Shown one piece after another: positions 17,586 to 25,830 of a stretch of DNA of 64,000 bases. The DNA is from Massilia aquatica (lineage in GTDB: Bacteria; Pseudomonadota; Gammaproteobacteria; Burkholderiales; Burkholderiaceae_D). The DNA lies in NCBI RefSeq assembly GCF_011682045.1, contig NZ_VVIW01000016.1, positions 103,506 through 167,505 of the forward strand, read 5' to 3'. Under the pieces are notes generated by a model, which was not told the DNA's origin, made no database searches, and saw only the letters and a program-made list of their open reading frames with translations. Made by a program: the position numbers and the translations under genes. The first letter of the stretch is position 1; each line of letters starts with the position of its first letter.

Positions 17586-18941
17586 TCATTGCGGGCTGGG
17601 GGGCGGGGTTTCCGCACTCTGCGCTTCGGGACGCGCCATGCCAGCCAGCACCGTCATCATCTGGGCATCGAGCAAGCGCGTGTCGCGCGCAGGATACGCC
17701 AGCCTGATCTGGCCGGCCTGAATCAGGGCATAAATCTTCTTGTTCACTTCCGAAATCACGCCGCCCCGGCCATTTTCCGGGTCGCGGATCCAGAAACCGA
17801 CTTCCAGGTCGTAGCCATCGGCGCCGAATTTGGTCAGCGAGACGCCAGGCGCCGGATCTTCCAGCACCCGTTCCACGCCCTGCGGCTGTTGTTCGAGCAG
17901 GGGCATGATGACTGCCAGGTCGCTGTCGTAGGCCACAGTGATGGTGGTCGCTACCCGGATCGAGCGGTTCGACAGCGATTGATTCTGTACCGGGCCGGAA
18001 ATGAGCATTTCGTTCGGCAACACCGTTTCCACCCCATCGAGCCCTTGCAGGACCGTATAGCGGGTATTGATATGGGTCACCTTGCCGGTGAATTTATCGA
18101 CCGAAATCATGTCGCCGATGGCCAGGCTGCGTTCGAGCAAGATGACGAAGCCCGACACATAGTTGCTGGCGATTTTCTGCATACCCAGGCCGAGGCCGAC
18201 GCCGAGCGCACCGCCGAACACCGACAGCACGGTCAGGTCGATGCCGACCAGGGTCAGGCTGCCGAGGACGGCAATAATGATCAGCACCGCGCGGCTCATG
18301 CGCCCGATCACGGCGCGCGAGGAAGTGTGGATGCCCTGCACATTCATCAGGCGCTCTTCCAGCGCGGCGCCGGCCCACAGCGCCAGCATCAGCAGGATCA
18401 CGACCGACACCACGGCCTGGAAAATCGAGGCCAGCGACAATCCCCCGCGTTTGCCGATCGGCAGCTTGGTTTCGTCGAGGAAGTCGAACACATCCGGCCA
18501 CAGCCCGGCGATGTACAGGGCCACGGCCAGCCAGACCAGCATGGCGAAGATTTTTTCGAAGGTGAGAATGGCGGCGCCGACCGGACCGTGGCGCGCAAAC
18601 ACGCGCCGCATCAGATAGAACGCCAGGCGGATCACCGCCAGCGAGGCGAACAGCGGCAGCGCCAGGCGCAGCAGGTGCACGTTGTAGCGTTCCGCCACGA
18701 ACAGGAGTTTGGCGATGGCAAGAAATCCGACCACCGCCAACGGACTGAGCACGTAGGAGAAACTTTCCACGCCGATCTGCACCACCCCGCTGCCGGAGCG
18801 TCCGCGCAGCCAGGCACGCCGGATGGCGTAGCCGAGCCCCCATCCCAGCACCACACACACAGCGATCGCCCCAGCCTGGTACAGGAAGATGGGTTTGTCG
18901 AAATCCTCGATCAGGTCGGACAGTACGTTCGATAAGGGCAT
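17586..18941 (-). CDS. Mechanosensitive channel, MscS family
   Basis: Inner-membrane protein of 451 aa. Five N-terminal hydrophobic segments precede the MscS pore and beta domain: GGALGVGLGLGMQKIASNYVSGFVILLE is the Gly/Ala-rich pore helix and adjacent signature, followed by GDMISVDKFTGKVTHINTRYT. It releases solutes on hypo-osmotic shock. It starts 18 bp after the rsmB-like gene ends, making it the third gene of a purN-methyltransferase-mscS transcript. Confidence 0.9.
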   Translation of the reverse strand: MPLSNVLSDLIEDFDKPIFLYQAGAIAVCVVLGWGLGYAIRRAWLRGRSGSGVVQIGVESFSYVLSPLAVVGFLAIAKLLFVAERYNVHLLRLALPLFASLAVIRLAFYLMRRVFARHGPVGAAILTFEKIFAMLVWLAVALYIAGLWPDVFDFLDETKLPIGKRGGLSLASIFQAVVSVVILLMLALWAGAALEERLMNVQGIHTSSRAVIGRMSRAVLIIIAVLGSLTLVGIDLTVLSVFGGALGVGLGLGMQKIASNYVSGFVILLERSLAIGDMISVDKFTGKVTHINTRYTVLQGLDGVETVLPNEMLISGPVQNQSLSNRSIRVATTITVAYDSDLAVIMPLLEQQPQGVERVLEDPAPGVSLTKFGADGYDLEVGFWIRDPENGRGGVISEVNKKIYALIQAGQIRLAYPARDTRLLDAQMMTVLAGMARPEAQSAETPPPSPQ

Positions 18942-18959
18942 GGGCTAGCTGGTGGCGGG

Positions 18960-20276
18960 TTATTCGTCGTCGGCGGCGTCGGCGTCGTCAGCCGGCTTGT
19001 CTTTCGGTGGCTTCGGCGCCATTGGCTTGCGTTCCAGTACGGCGGCGAAGAAGCCGTCGGTGTGGTGCTTGTGCGGCAACAGCTTGAGGTAGTCGCCCAT
19101 TTCCAGGTCAATCTTTTGCTCAGCGAGCACTTTGCTCATCGGCACCAGATCGAATTCCGGATGTGCGGCCAGGAATTGCTCGACGATAAAGTCGTTTTCT
19201 TCGTCCAGCAGGCTGCAGGTGGCGTACACCAGGCGTCCGCCGCCCTTGAGCAGGCGCGCCGCGCCGTCCAGGATCGAGGCTTGCTTTGCCTGCATTTCGG
19301 CGACGGCTTCGACTTTCTGGCGCCATTTCACATCCGGATTGCGGCGCAGGGTACCCAAGCCCGAGCAGGGCGCATCGACCAGCACGCGGTCGATCTTGCC
19401 GGCCAGGCGCTTGATCTTGGCATCGCGTTCGTGCGCGATCTGGACCGGATGCACGTTCGACAGGCCGCTGCGCGCCAGGCGCGGCTTGAGCTTGGCGAGG
19501 CGTTTTTCGGAAATATCGAAGGCGTACAGGCGGCCCGTGTTGCGCATCAGCGCGCCCAGTGCCAGCGTCTTGCCGCCGGCGCCGGCGCAGAAATCGACCA
19601 CCATCTCGCCGCGCTTGGCGCCGACGATCTGGCTCAATACCTGGCTGCCCTCGTCCTGCACTTCGATCGCGCCGCTCTTGAACAGCGGCAGGTTTTGCAG
19701 GGTTGGCTTTTTCAGCACGCGCAGGCCGAGCGGCGCGTACGGCATCGGCATCGCTTCGATCGGCGCTTCGGCCAGGCCGGCGACGACTTCATCGCGCGTG
19801 GCCTTGATCGAATTGACGCGCAGGTCGAGCGGCGCCGGCTGGTTCAGGGCGTGCGCCAGGGCCAGCGTGTCGGCTTCGCCGTACTGGGCCACGAACTTGT
19901 CGAATAGCCACTTCGGCAGGTTCGAGCGCATTTGCGGCGGCATCAGGTTACGGTCGATCTGGGCGATACGGTTGAGGAATTCGGTTTCTTCTTCGCTCAG
20001 GCCGCCCAGCGAATCGACGCCCACCGCTTCGGCCAGGCCGAGAATGGTCAGGCGGCGCATGGTCGGGCTGGAGGTCGCTTCGGCGAAGTCGGTGAAGAAC
20101 GACTTGTTGCGCAGGATGGCGTAAATGCCTTCCGCCACGGCGCCGCGCTCGCGCGAGCCCAGGCGTGGGTGGTCTTTGAAGTAGCGCGACAGGGTGGTGT
20201 CGGCAGGCGCCGAAAAACGCAAGATCTCGCGCAATACTTCTTCTGTATTGGCGAGAATCGCTGGTGGCAATCTCAT
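18960..20276 (-). CDS. RsmB/NOP-family RNA (cytosine-5) methyltransferase
   Basis: SAM-dependent RNA m5C methyltransferase of 438 aa. The SAM site is VVDFCAGAGGKTLALG; motif IV DAPCSGLGTLRRNPDVKWR and motif VI YATCSLL carry the two catalytic cysteines of the RsmB/NOP family. An N-terminal NusB-like helical region is present but short compared with E. coli RsmB, so the exact target (16S C967 or another) is not certain. The C-terminus ends in an acidic tail (DDADAADDE). 12 bp downstream of purN. Confidence 0.9.
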   Translation of the reverse strand: MRLPPAILANTEEVLREILRFSAPADTTLSRYFKDHPRLGSRERGAVAEGIYAILRNKSFFTDFAEATSSPTMRRLTILGLAEAVGVDSLGGLSEEETEFLNRIAQIDRNLMPPQMRSNLPKWLFDKFVAQYGEADTLALAHALNQPAPLDLRVNSIKATRDEVVAGLAEAPIEAMPMPYAPLGLRVLKKPTLQNLPLFKSGAIEVQDEGSQVLSQIVGAKRGEMVVDFCAGAGGKTLALGALMRNTGRLYAFDISEKRLAKLKPRLARSGLSNVHPVQIAHERDAKIKRLAGKIDRVLVDAPCSGLGTLRRNPDVKWRQKVEAVAEMQAKQASILDGAARLLKGGGRLVYATCSLLDEENDFIVEQFLAAHPEFDLVPMSKVLAEQKIDLEMGDYLKLLPHKHHTDGFFAAVLERKPMAPKPPKDKPADDADAADDE

Positions 20277-20288
20277 GGTATTCCTTGG

Positions 20289-20906
20289 TTAATTATGTGT
20301 TTTATCGGCGATGCGAACGTCGCCGTTATCGATGCTGAGCCGGTCCTCGACGAACAGGCGGATCGCGCGCGGGTACAGCGTGTGTTCCTGCACCAGCACG
20401 CGCGCGGCCAGTGTGTCCGGGGTATCGCCCGGCAAGACGTCGACTTCCGCCTTGAGCACGGCCGGGCCGTGATCGAGTTCGGCGGTGACGAAATGGACCG
20501 TGGCGCCGTGCCTGGCCACGCCGGCGTCGAGCGCCTGCTGGTGCGTATGCAGGCCTGGAAACAGCGGCAGCAGCGAAGGATGAATATTGAGCATGCGCCC
20601 GTCGTAATGGGCCACGAAGCCTGGCGTGAGGATGCGCATGAAGCCGGCCAGCACCACCAGGTCGGGCGCGAAGCCGTCGATGGTTGTTTGCAGGGCGGCA
20701 TCGAAGGCTTCGCGCGTGGCGAATTCCTTGTTGGCGACCACGGCGGTCGGAATGCCGTGTTCCTGGGCAAATTCGAGGCCTTTGGCGTCCGCCTTGTTGC
20801 TGATGACGGCCGCGATACGCGCCGGCCACTGCTCTTCCCGAGCAGCATGGACGACGGCTTCCATGTTGCTGCCGCGCCCGGAAATGAGGATCACAATGTT
20901 TTTCAT
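20289..20906 (-). CDS. purN: Phosphoribosylglycinamide formyltransferase
   Basis: GAR transformylase of purine biosynthesis, 205 aa; uses 10-formyl-THF. MKNIVILISGRGSNMEAVV starts the enzyme and IHPSLLPLFPGLHTHQQAL holds the catalytic His, with GATVHFVTAELDHGP carrying the conserved His/Asp block. The ATG at 20906 is chosen by family length; an ATG 9 bp upstream is also possible. First gene of the purN operon. Confidence 0.96.
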   Translation of the reverse strand: MKNIVILISGRGSNMEAVVHAAREEQWPARIAAVISNKADAKGLEFAQEHGIPTAVVANKEFATREAFDAALQTTIDGFAPDLVVLAGFMRILTPGFVAHYDGRMLNIHPSLLPLFPGLHTHQQALDAGVARHGATVHFVTAELDHGPAVLKAEVDVLPGDTPDTLAARVLVQEHTLYPRAIRLFVEDRLSIDNGDVRIADKTHN

Positions 20907-21019
20907 AGCGCGCATTGTACCCTGAGCGGCTGGCCGAACCAATAAACCGGGATACAATTGTTGCAGCGCAGCACGGATCAAGTGCTGGCATCCGGCGCAC
21001 GGCGGGCCCCGCCGGCGCC

Positions 21020-21418
21020 TTATTCGAAGGAGTAGAATACCCGGAACGGTACTTTTTTCTCGGCCCAGTAATCGGCGGCGTCGCGGAACACGTCGAGCAG
21101 GGTTTCGCGCGCTTCCTTGTCGAATTTCTGCGTATTGGGCAATTGTTCGAGCACCACGATAAAGCCTGGCTGGGTGCCGGCTTTATGGATGGTATCGGTC
21201 AGGCATTCGCGCAGGGCGTCGAAATTCTTGCCGCAAGGCTTGGGAAAATAAAAATTTTCGGCGATGCGTCCGCACACTTGCTGTTTGGTCAGCGTATCGG
21301 CGCAATGCGCGTACAGGAAATGCTGTCCCAGCCGGACTGCTTCTTCTTGCAGTTCCACGACACGGAAAGCACGGATGGACTGCACAAGATTGGGCGGCAC
21401 TGTAATCAACAAACTCAT
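21020..21418 (-). CDS. Barstar family protein
   Basis: 132 aa. NFYFPKPCGKNFDALRECLTD matches the barstar core (phenylalanine-rich segment followed by the Asn-Asp-Ala-Leu helix), and GFIVVLEQLP and ETLLDVFRDAADYWAE fit the remaining strands and helix. Barstar inhibits the secreted ribonuclease barnase, but no ribonuclease gene lies within the window, so this is an orphan inhibitor-type protein; it may neutralise an imported or distant RNase or have another binding role. Divergent to the glycine-zipper gene. Confidence 0.85.
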   Translation of the reverse strand: MSLLITVPPNLVQSIRAFRVVELQEEAVRLGQHFLYAHCADTLTKQQVCGRIAENFYFPKPCGKNFDALRECLTDTIHKAGTQPGFIVVLEQLPNTQKFDKEARETLLDVFRDAADYWAEKKVPFRVFYSFE

Positions 21419-21829
21419 TTTTCCCTCAAGTCGTCCTGGTGTGGTCGGGTGCGTTTCAGTTCTATTGTTGCCGATGCGTCGCGCTTACCGGGGAAAACGC
21501 CGATTTCCTGCTACCGTTGCCACCCGCCAATATACCCCCTAATCGTATAAGGGTAACGTTTTGTGGTTACTGAATCAACCCGAATGTGATTTGAACCACA
21601 ATATTTGTAATAAATCAGAGCAATTTCTGTAGAAAGACTCTAATTTGGCCGATTACGGAAGCAAGCGCGCCCCATTCTGCGACCTGCTACCGGAGGTATT
21701 CTCCGCTGTTACAAATTGTTGCCATGCGGATTTCAAAACCGGCGCCGGGAGGACTACCATGTATTGGTGGTTCTCAGGCTTGGAACTCAGAGCCCTCTTA
21801 CATTGTCTTACCCTACAACGAGGTATCCC
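21419..21829. other. 411-bp intergenic region between divergent genes
   Basis: Holds the leaders of the divergent barstar and glycine-zipper genes. A weak plus-strand promoter is possible: TTGTAA (21605-21610), 17 bp, TGTAGA (21628-21633). A small dyad GTAAC-N8-GTTAC lies at about 21554-21571. A short open frame at 21645-21833 has poor coding character and is not called. Confidence 0.4.
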
Positions 21830-22363
21830 ATGAACATGCACACCAAACTGATCGTGACGGCTCTGGGCATCTGCGCCCTGCCGTTTGCCCAGGCGACCGA
21901 ATTCGCCGACTACGGGCGCGTGGTCCGCGTCCAGCCGCGCGTCGAGCAGATCCGCCAGCCACGCGAAGAATGCAAGACCGAGTACGTACAGGTACCGGTA
22001 CAACAGCAGCCGCAGCAGCGTAGCGCGGGCGGCGCCATCATCGGCGGCATCGCCGGCGCCTTGCTGGGCAACCAGGTCGGCGGCGGCAGCGGCCGCGCGG
22101 CGGCCACGGCGGCCGGCGCCATCGCCGGCGCGGTGGTCGGCGACCGGGTCGACAACAACGGCCGCCCGGTGCAGGCCCAGCAGCAGTACATGCAGGAACA
22201 GGCGGTGCGCCAGTGCCGCATGGTCGATGCGTACGAATCGCGCACCACCGGCTACGACGTCACCTACGACTACCGCGGGCAAACGTACACCAGCCTGATG
22301 GACCGCGACCCCGGCCAGCGGATTCGCTTGCGCGTGTCGGTGGAGCCGGAGCGCGGGCAGTAA
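21830..22363 (+). CDS. Glycine zipper 2TM domain protein (outer-membrane lipoprotein-like)
   Basis: Exported protein of 177 aa. A signal peptide (MNMHTKLIVTALGICALPFAQATEF) lacks the lipobox cysteine. The glycine zipper GGAIIGGIAGALLGNQVGGG continues to GAIAGAVVGDRV (about residues 63-105), the Rick_17kDa_Anti/2TM_YmgG pattern of SlyB-like envelope proteins. The C-terminal part (RQCRMVDAYESRTTGYDVTYDYRGQTY) is the common companion domain. GAGG lies 6 nt upstream of the start. Likely stabilises the envelope; precise role unknown. Confidence 0.88.
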   Translation: MNMHTKLIVTALGICALPFAQATEFADYGRVVRVQPRVEQIRQPREECKTEYVQVPVQQQPQQRSAGGAIIGGIAGALLGNQVGGGSGRAAATAAGAIAGAVVGDRVDNNGRPVQAQQQYMQEQAVRQCRMVDAYESRTTGYDVTYDYRGQTYTSLMDRDPGQRIRLRVSVEPERGQ

Positions 22364-22410
22364 GTCGGGACTTTTCAACGACTTGTGCAATTTTTAGCGC
22401 CGCTAGCCCC

Positions 22411-22449
22411 AAAACCGTCTTTCCCGCGCAGGCGGGAATGACGGTTTTT
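22411..22449 (+). terminator. REP-type hairpin acting as likely terminator
   Basis: AAAACCGTC(T)TTCCCGC-GCAG-GCGGGAATGACGGTTTTT lies 48 bp after the glycine-zipper gene. It belongs to the dispersed GTCATTCCCGC family but here ends in five T residues, so it can serve as a rho-independent terminator. Confidence 0.65.
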
Positions 22450-22564
22450 GGGTTCAGGGTTCTCCCAAACGACTTACTCCTACAACCAATCTTATCCCCT
22501 CCCGCATTTAGCTTGCACTCCAGTAAGCCATCCACCGATAATGGGCGATCGAATCAGGCGTCCT

Positions 22565-23347
22565 ATGCTCATCAAACGAAAATCCATCGAACAGGCCGAA
22601 TCCTCGCGCCGCCCCGCCCGTAAGCCCAAGTTTGCGCCAGTCACCCTTTCCGAACAGGACGGCGTGCGTTATTTGCATTTCGGCACCGAGTGGGTGCAGG
22701 GCGCCATGCGCATCCGCAAGCCCGACTGGCCCGAACTCGAATATGCCCAGCAAATGATGGCCTGGATGCTGTTCATCGAGGCTCCGCGCGCCATCGCCCA
22801 GCTGGGCCTGGGCACGGCCACCCTGACCAAATACTGCTACAAGACCTTTCCCGAAGCATCGGTCACGGCGGTCGAACTGAACCCGTCCGTCATCGCCATC
22901 TGCGCCTCGATGTTCAAGATGCCGCCCGAGGACGCGCGCCTGCGCGTGCTGGAAATGGATGCGCTCGACTTCGTCAACGATCCGGCCAACGCCGACGCTT
23001 TCGACGTGCTGCAATGCGACCTGTACGACGCCACCGCGCGCGGCCCCGTGCTCGACACGCCCGAGTTCTACCAGGCCTGCAACGCCTGCCTGCGCGACGG
23101 CGGCATGATGACCGTCAACCTGTTCGGCGACCACCCCAGCTTCGCGCGCAATATCAAGGCGATGAAATTCGCCTTCGCCCATGTGATCTGCCTGCCGGAA
23201 GTGCACGACGGTAACGTGGTCGCCCTGTGCTTCAAGCAACGCCCGGCGATCGACCCCGAGGCACTCGCCGCGCGCGCCGCGCAGATCGTGGCGGCCACCA
23301 AACTGCCGGCCAAATCCTGGGTCAAGGGCTTGTTGGCGCCCAAGTAA
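22565..23347 (+). CDS. Spermidine synthase-like SAM-binding protein
   Basis: 260 aa. The Rossmann core reads AIAQLGLGTATLTKYCYKTFPEASVTAVELNPSVIAICASMF, with DVLQCDLYDATARGPVLDTPEFYQACNACL, resembling polyamine synthase-type enzymes. The aspartates that bind putrescine in true SpeE are not obvious, so the role may be a different methyl- or aminopropyl-transfer. The basic N-terminus (MLIKRKSIEQAESSRRPARKPK) is likely disordered. Ends immediately before the GspE-type gene, suggesting one transcript. Confidence 0.8.
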   Translation: MLIKRKSIEQAESSRRPARKPKFAPVTLSEQDGVRYLHFGTEWVQGAMRIRKPDWPELEYAQQMMAWMLFIEAPRAIAQLGLGTATLTKYCYKTFPEASVTAVELNPSVIAICASMFKMPPEDARLRVLEMDALDFVNDPANADAFDVLQCDLYDATARGPVLDTPEFYQACNACLRDGGMMTVNLFGDHPSFARNIKAMKFAFAHVICLPEVHDGNVVALCFKQRPAIDPEALAARAAQIVAATKLPAKSWVKGLLAPK

Positions 23348-23374
23348 GTGCCTGTTGCCATCGGAGAACACGGA

Positions 23375-25186
23375 TTGAAAGCAGAACATAAAGAAGCCGG
23401 CGCGCCGCCCAAGCGCACCATGCCCAAGTCGCTCGACCTGCAGGCGATCTTTTCGTGGCTGCTGGCCGATGGCATCGTGGAAAAGGTCAACGTCAAGGCC
23501 AATTACGCGCAGGCCCAGGGCATCCTCAAGACGGCGGTCGGCTCCATGCATCCGCTCTCGGCCGTGGCGCAGTGCAAGCTCATTTCCGCCGTCGCCCCGC
23601 AGCGCCTCCTCACGCTCGACGTGCTCACCGAATGGGCGGCGGGCAAGGTCAGGCTGCCTTTCATCCGCATCGACCCGCTCAAGATCGACTTCACCAAAGT
23701 GGCCGATGTGATGACCGCGAGCTATGCGGCGCGCTTTAACATTTTGCCGGTGGAACTGACCGCCACCACCCTGGTGGTGGCCACCGCCGAGCCGTTCTCG
23801 GTCGAGTGGGAAGCCGAGATCACCAAGGTATCGCGGCGCAAGATTGAGCTGGTGATCGCCAATCCGCTCGAAATCTCGCAATATATTTCGCAGTTCTTCA
23901 GCCTGGCCAAGTCGATCAAGGACGCCAACAAGTCCAAGGGCCAGGACCTGGCGCTGCGCAACAACTTCGAACAGCTGGTCGAACTGGGCAAGTCGAACAA
24001 GCTCGACGCCAACGACCAGCACGTGGTCAACATCGTCGACTGGCTGTGGCAATACGCTTTTGAACAGCGCGCATCCGATATCCACCTTGAACCGAAGCGC
24101 GAGATCGCCTCGGTGCGTTTCCGCATCGATGGCGTGCTGCATCAGGTCTACCAGGTGCCGGCGGTGGTGATGATCGCCATGACGGCGCGCATCAAGCTGC
24201 TCGGGCGCATGGATGTGATCGAAAAGCGCCGCCCGCAGGACGGCCGCATCAAGACCCGCACCAGTGGCGGCCAGGAAGTCGAGCTGCGCCTGTCGACCAT
24301 GCCGACCGCCTTTGGCGAAAAACTGGTGATGCGGATTTTCGATCCGGAAGTGGTGGTCAAGACCCTGCCCGAGCTCGGCTTTCCGGCGGACGACGCGGCG
24401 CGCTGGGACAATCTGACCACGCGCCCGCACGGCATCATCCTGGTGACCGGCCCGACCGGCTCGGGCAAGACCACCACCCTGTACACCACGCTCAAGGCGC
24501 TGGCCACCACGGAAGTGAATGTGTGCACGGTGGAAGACCCGATCGAGATGGTCGAGCCCTCGTTCAACCAGATGCAGGTGCAGCCCAGCGTCGACCTCGG
24601 CTTTTCCGATGGGGTGCGGGCGCTGATGCGGCAAGATCCCGACATCATCATGGTGGGCGAGATCCGCGACCTGGCCACGGCCGAAATGGCGATCCAGGCG
24701 GCCCTGACCGGCCACCTGGTGCTGTCGACCCTGCACACCAACGATGCGCCCTCGGCCGTGATGCGCCTGCTCGAACTGGGCGTGCCGCATTACCTGCTGG
24801 AAGCGACCTTGATCGGCATCATGGCGCAGCGCCTGGTGCGCACCCTGTGCCCGCTGTGCAAGGCGCCCGGAGGCGAGCTCAACGACGACGTGTGGGACAG
24901 CATCGGCGGCTCCTGGAACATTCCCAAGCCGCCGCTGGTGTACCGGCCGATTGGCTGCCCGGAATGCCGCCAGACGGGCTTCCGCGGCCGCACCGGGCTG
25001 TACGAGCTGCTGACGGTGACGGAAGGCTTTACCAACATGATCGGCAAGCAGACCGACCTGGCGGCCTTGCGCAAGCAGAGCGTGGACGATGGCATGAAAC
25101 CGCTGCGCATCGCCGGCGCGCACAAGATCATCGAGGGTGTGACGACGGCCGAGGAAGTGCTCAAGGTCACCGCCAAGCTGACCTGA
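23375..25186 (+). CDS. GspE/PulE/PilB-type secretion ATPase
   Basis: Cytoplasmic hexameric ATPase of about 603 aa. An N-terminal MshEN-type domain (to about residue 170) precedes the ATPase: GPTGSGKTTTLYTTL (Walker A), VEDPIEMV (Asp box), DPDIIMVGEIRD (Walker B) and LSTLHTND (His box). A zinc site is formed by CPLCKAPG and CPECRQTGFRGRTG. TTG at 23375 is favoured because GGAG lies 7 nt upstream; GTG at 23348 and ATG at 23420 are alternatives. No pilin, secretin or inner-membrane partner is next to it, so it is an orphan that may power a type II or type IV pilus system encoded elsewhere. Confidence 0.88.
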   Translation: MKAEHKEAGAPPKRTMPKSLDLQAIFSWLLADGIVEKVNVKANYAQAQGILKTAVGSMHPLSAVAQCKLISAVAPQRLLTLDVLTEWAAGKVRLPFIRIDPLKIDFTKVADVMTASYAARFNILPVELTATTLVVATAEPFSVEWEAEITKVSRRKIELVIANPLEISQYISQFFSLAKSIKDANKSKGQDLALRNNFEQLVELGKSNKLDANDQHVVNIVDWLWQYAFEQRASDIHLEPKREIASVRFRIDGVLHQVYQVPAVVMIAMTARIKLLGRMDVIEKRRPQDGRIKTRTSGGQEVELRLSTMPTAFGEKLVMRIFDPEVVVKTLPELGFPADDAARWDNLTTRPHGIILVTGPTGSGKTTTLYTTLKALATTEVNVCTVEDPIEMVEPSFNQMQVQPSVDLGFSDGVRALMRQDPDIIMVGEIRDLATAEMAIQAALTGHLVLSTLHTNDAPSAVMRLLELGVPHYLLEATLIGIMAQRLVRTLCPLCKAPGGELNDDVWDSIGGSWNIPKPPLVYRPIGCPECRQTGFRGRTGLYELLTVTEGFTNMIGKQTDLAALRKQSVDDGMKPLRIAGAHKIIEGVTTAEEVLKVTAKLT

Positions 25187-25274
25187 ACCAGGGGCGAGCT
25201 CGGAGTCCAACAACATCTGTTGCAAAACTTCCTAGCGGAAATCGAAATCGCCAGCTATAATCTTGCCTCTTTCG

Positions 25275-25350
25275 GGGTCGTTAGCTCAGCTGGTAGAGCA
25301 GCGGACTTTTAATCCGTTGGTCGCAGGTTCGAATCCCGCACGGCCTACCA
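25275..25350 (+). tRNA. tRNA-Lys (anticodon TTT)
   Basis: 76 nt with CCA encoded. Acceptor GGGTCGT pairs ACGGCCT (with a G-T end pair), the D arm GCTCAGC-type and the T arm GCAGGTTCGAATCCCGC are canonical, and the anticodon loop CTTTTAA gives UUU. A TATAAT box at 25256-25261 lies 13 bp upstream. Confidence 0.97.
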
Positions 25351-25432
25351 CGAATTCGCAGTAAGCATTGAGAGCCGTTGCGAGCGATCGCCACTGCTTT
25401 TTTTGACCGTTTTACGTTGTACGTTTTACCTT

Positions 25433-25508
25433 GGGTCGTTAGCTCAGCTGGTAGAGCAGCGGACTTTTAATCCGTTGGTCGCAGGTTCGAATCCCGCACG
25501 GCCTACCA
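25433..25508 (+). tRNA. tRNA-Lys (anticodon TTT), second identical copy
   Basis: Identical over all 76 nt to the copy at 25275, separated by an 82-bp unrelated spacer, so it is a true tandem gene pair rather than a repeat-assembly slip. Probably co-transcribed with the first copy; a strong terminator follows within 12 bp. Confidence 0.97.
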
Positions 25509-25519
25509 AGATAGTTCAA

Positions 25520-25554
25520 GAAAGCCCACGAATTCCGGTTCGTGGGCTTTTTTG
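25520..25554 (+). terminator. Terminator of the tRNA-Lys pair
   Basis: AAGCCCACGAA-TTCCGG-TTCGTGGGCTT followed by a T run. Perfect 11-bp stem. Confidence 0.92.
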
Positions 25555-25798
25555 TCATGTGCCGCCGTCATGCACTTTTCGAAGGAAAACCGATGGGCCT
25601 TGGAGCTATTTTCCTCATCGTCACGGATTGGCCCTATATCGCCGGGAACCAGTCAACTGACGACACCATGGAACTGATCTACCATGCGGCGGAGTATTTC
25701 AGTTTTCTGCCGGGGACGCCGCCGCGCGCATGCGGGTCTGCCTGACCAGCATGGGCCAGGAATAACCGAATAAGACTTGCCCAGGCCCAGCGGCAATA

Positions 25799-25828
25799 TG
25801 AAGGGCGGCCGCCGAGGCCGCCCCATGC
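25799..25828 (-). terminator. Probable terminator of the AGCS symporter gene
   Basis: GGCGGCC-TCG-GCGGCCGCC-type hairpin on the minus strand starting just after the symporter stop; the T tract is weak (CTTCATATTG). The stretch 25555-25798 shows no convincing gene. Confidence 0.45.
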
Positions 25829-25830
25829 TT

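Noticed and set aside
21020..21418. Toxin-antitoxin pair around the barstar gene
   Set aside because: No ribonuclease or other small toxin frame is adjacent.
21645..21833. 62-codon frame before the glycine-zipper gene
   Set aside because: TTG start, no ribosome site, overlaps the start of a better gene.
22508..25225. 905-codon open frame antisense to the methyltransferase and GspE genes
   Set aside because: Its product is Arg/Gln/His-rich with no family motif; the sense strand carries complete Walker and zinc motifs. It is a GC-bias shadow.
25542..25745. 67-codon frame after the tRNA-Lys terminator
   Set aside because: It starts inside the terminator tail, has mixed codon character and no similarity; not called.
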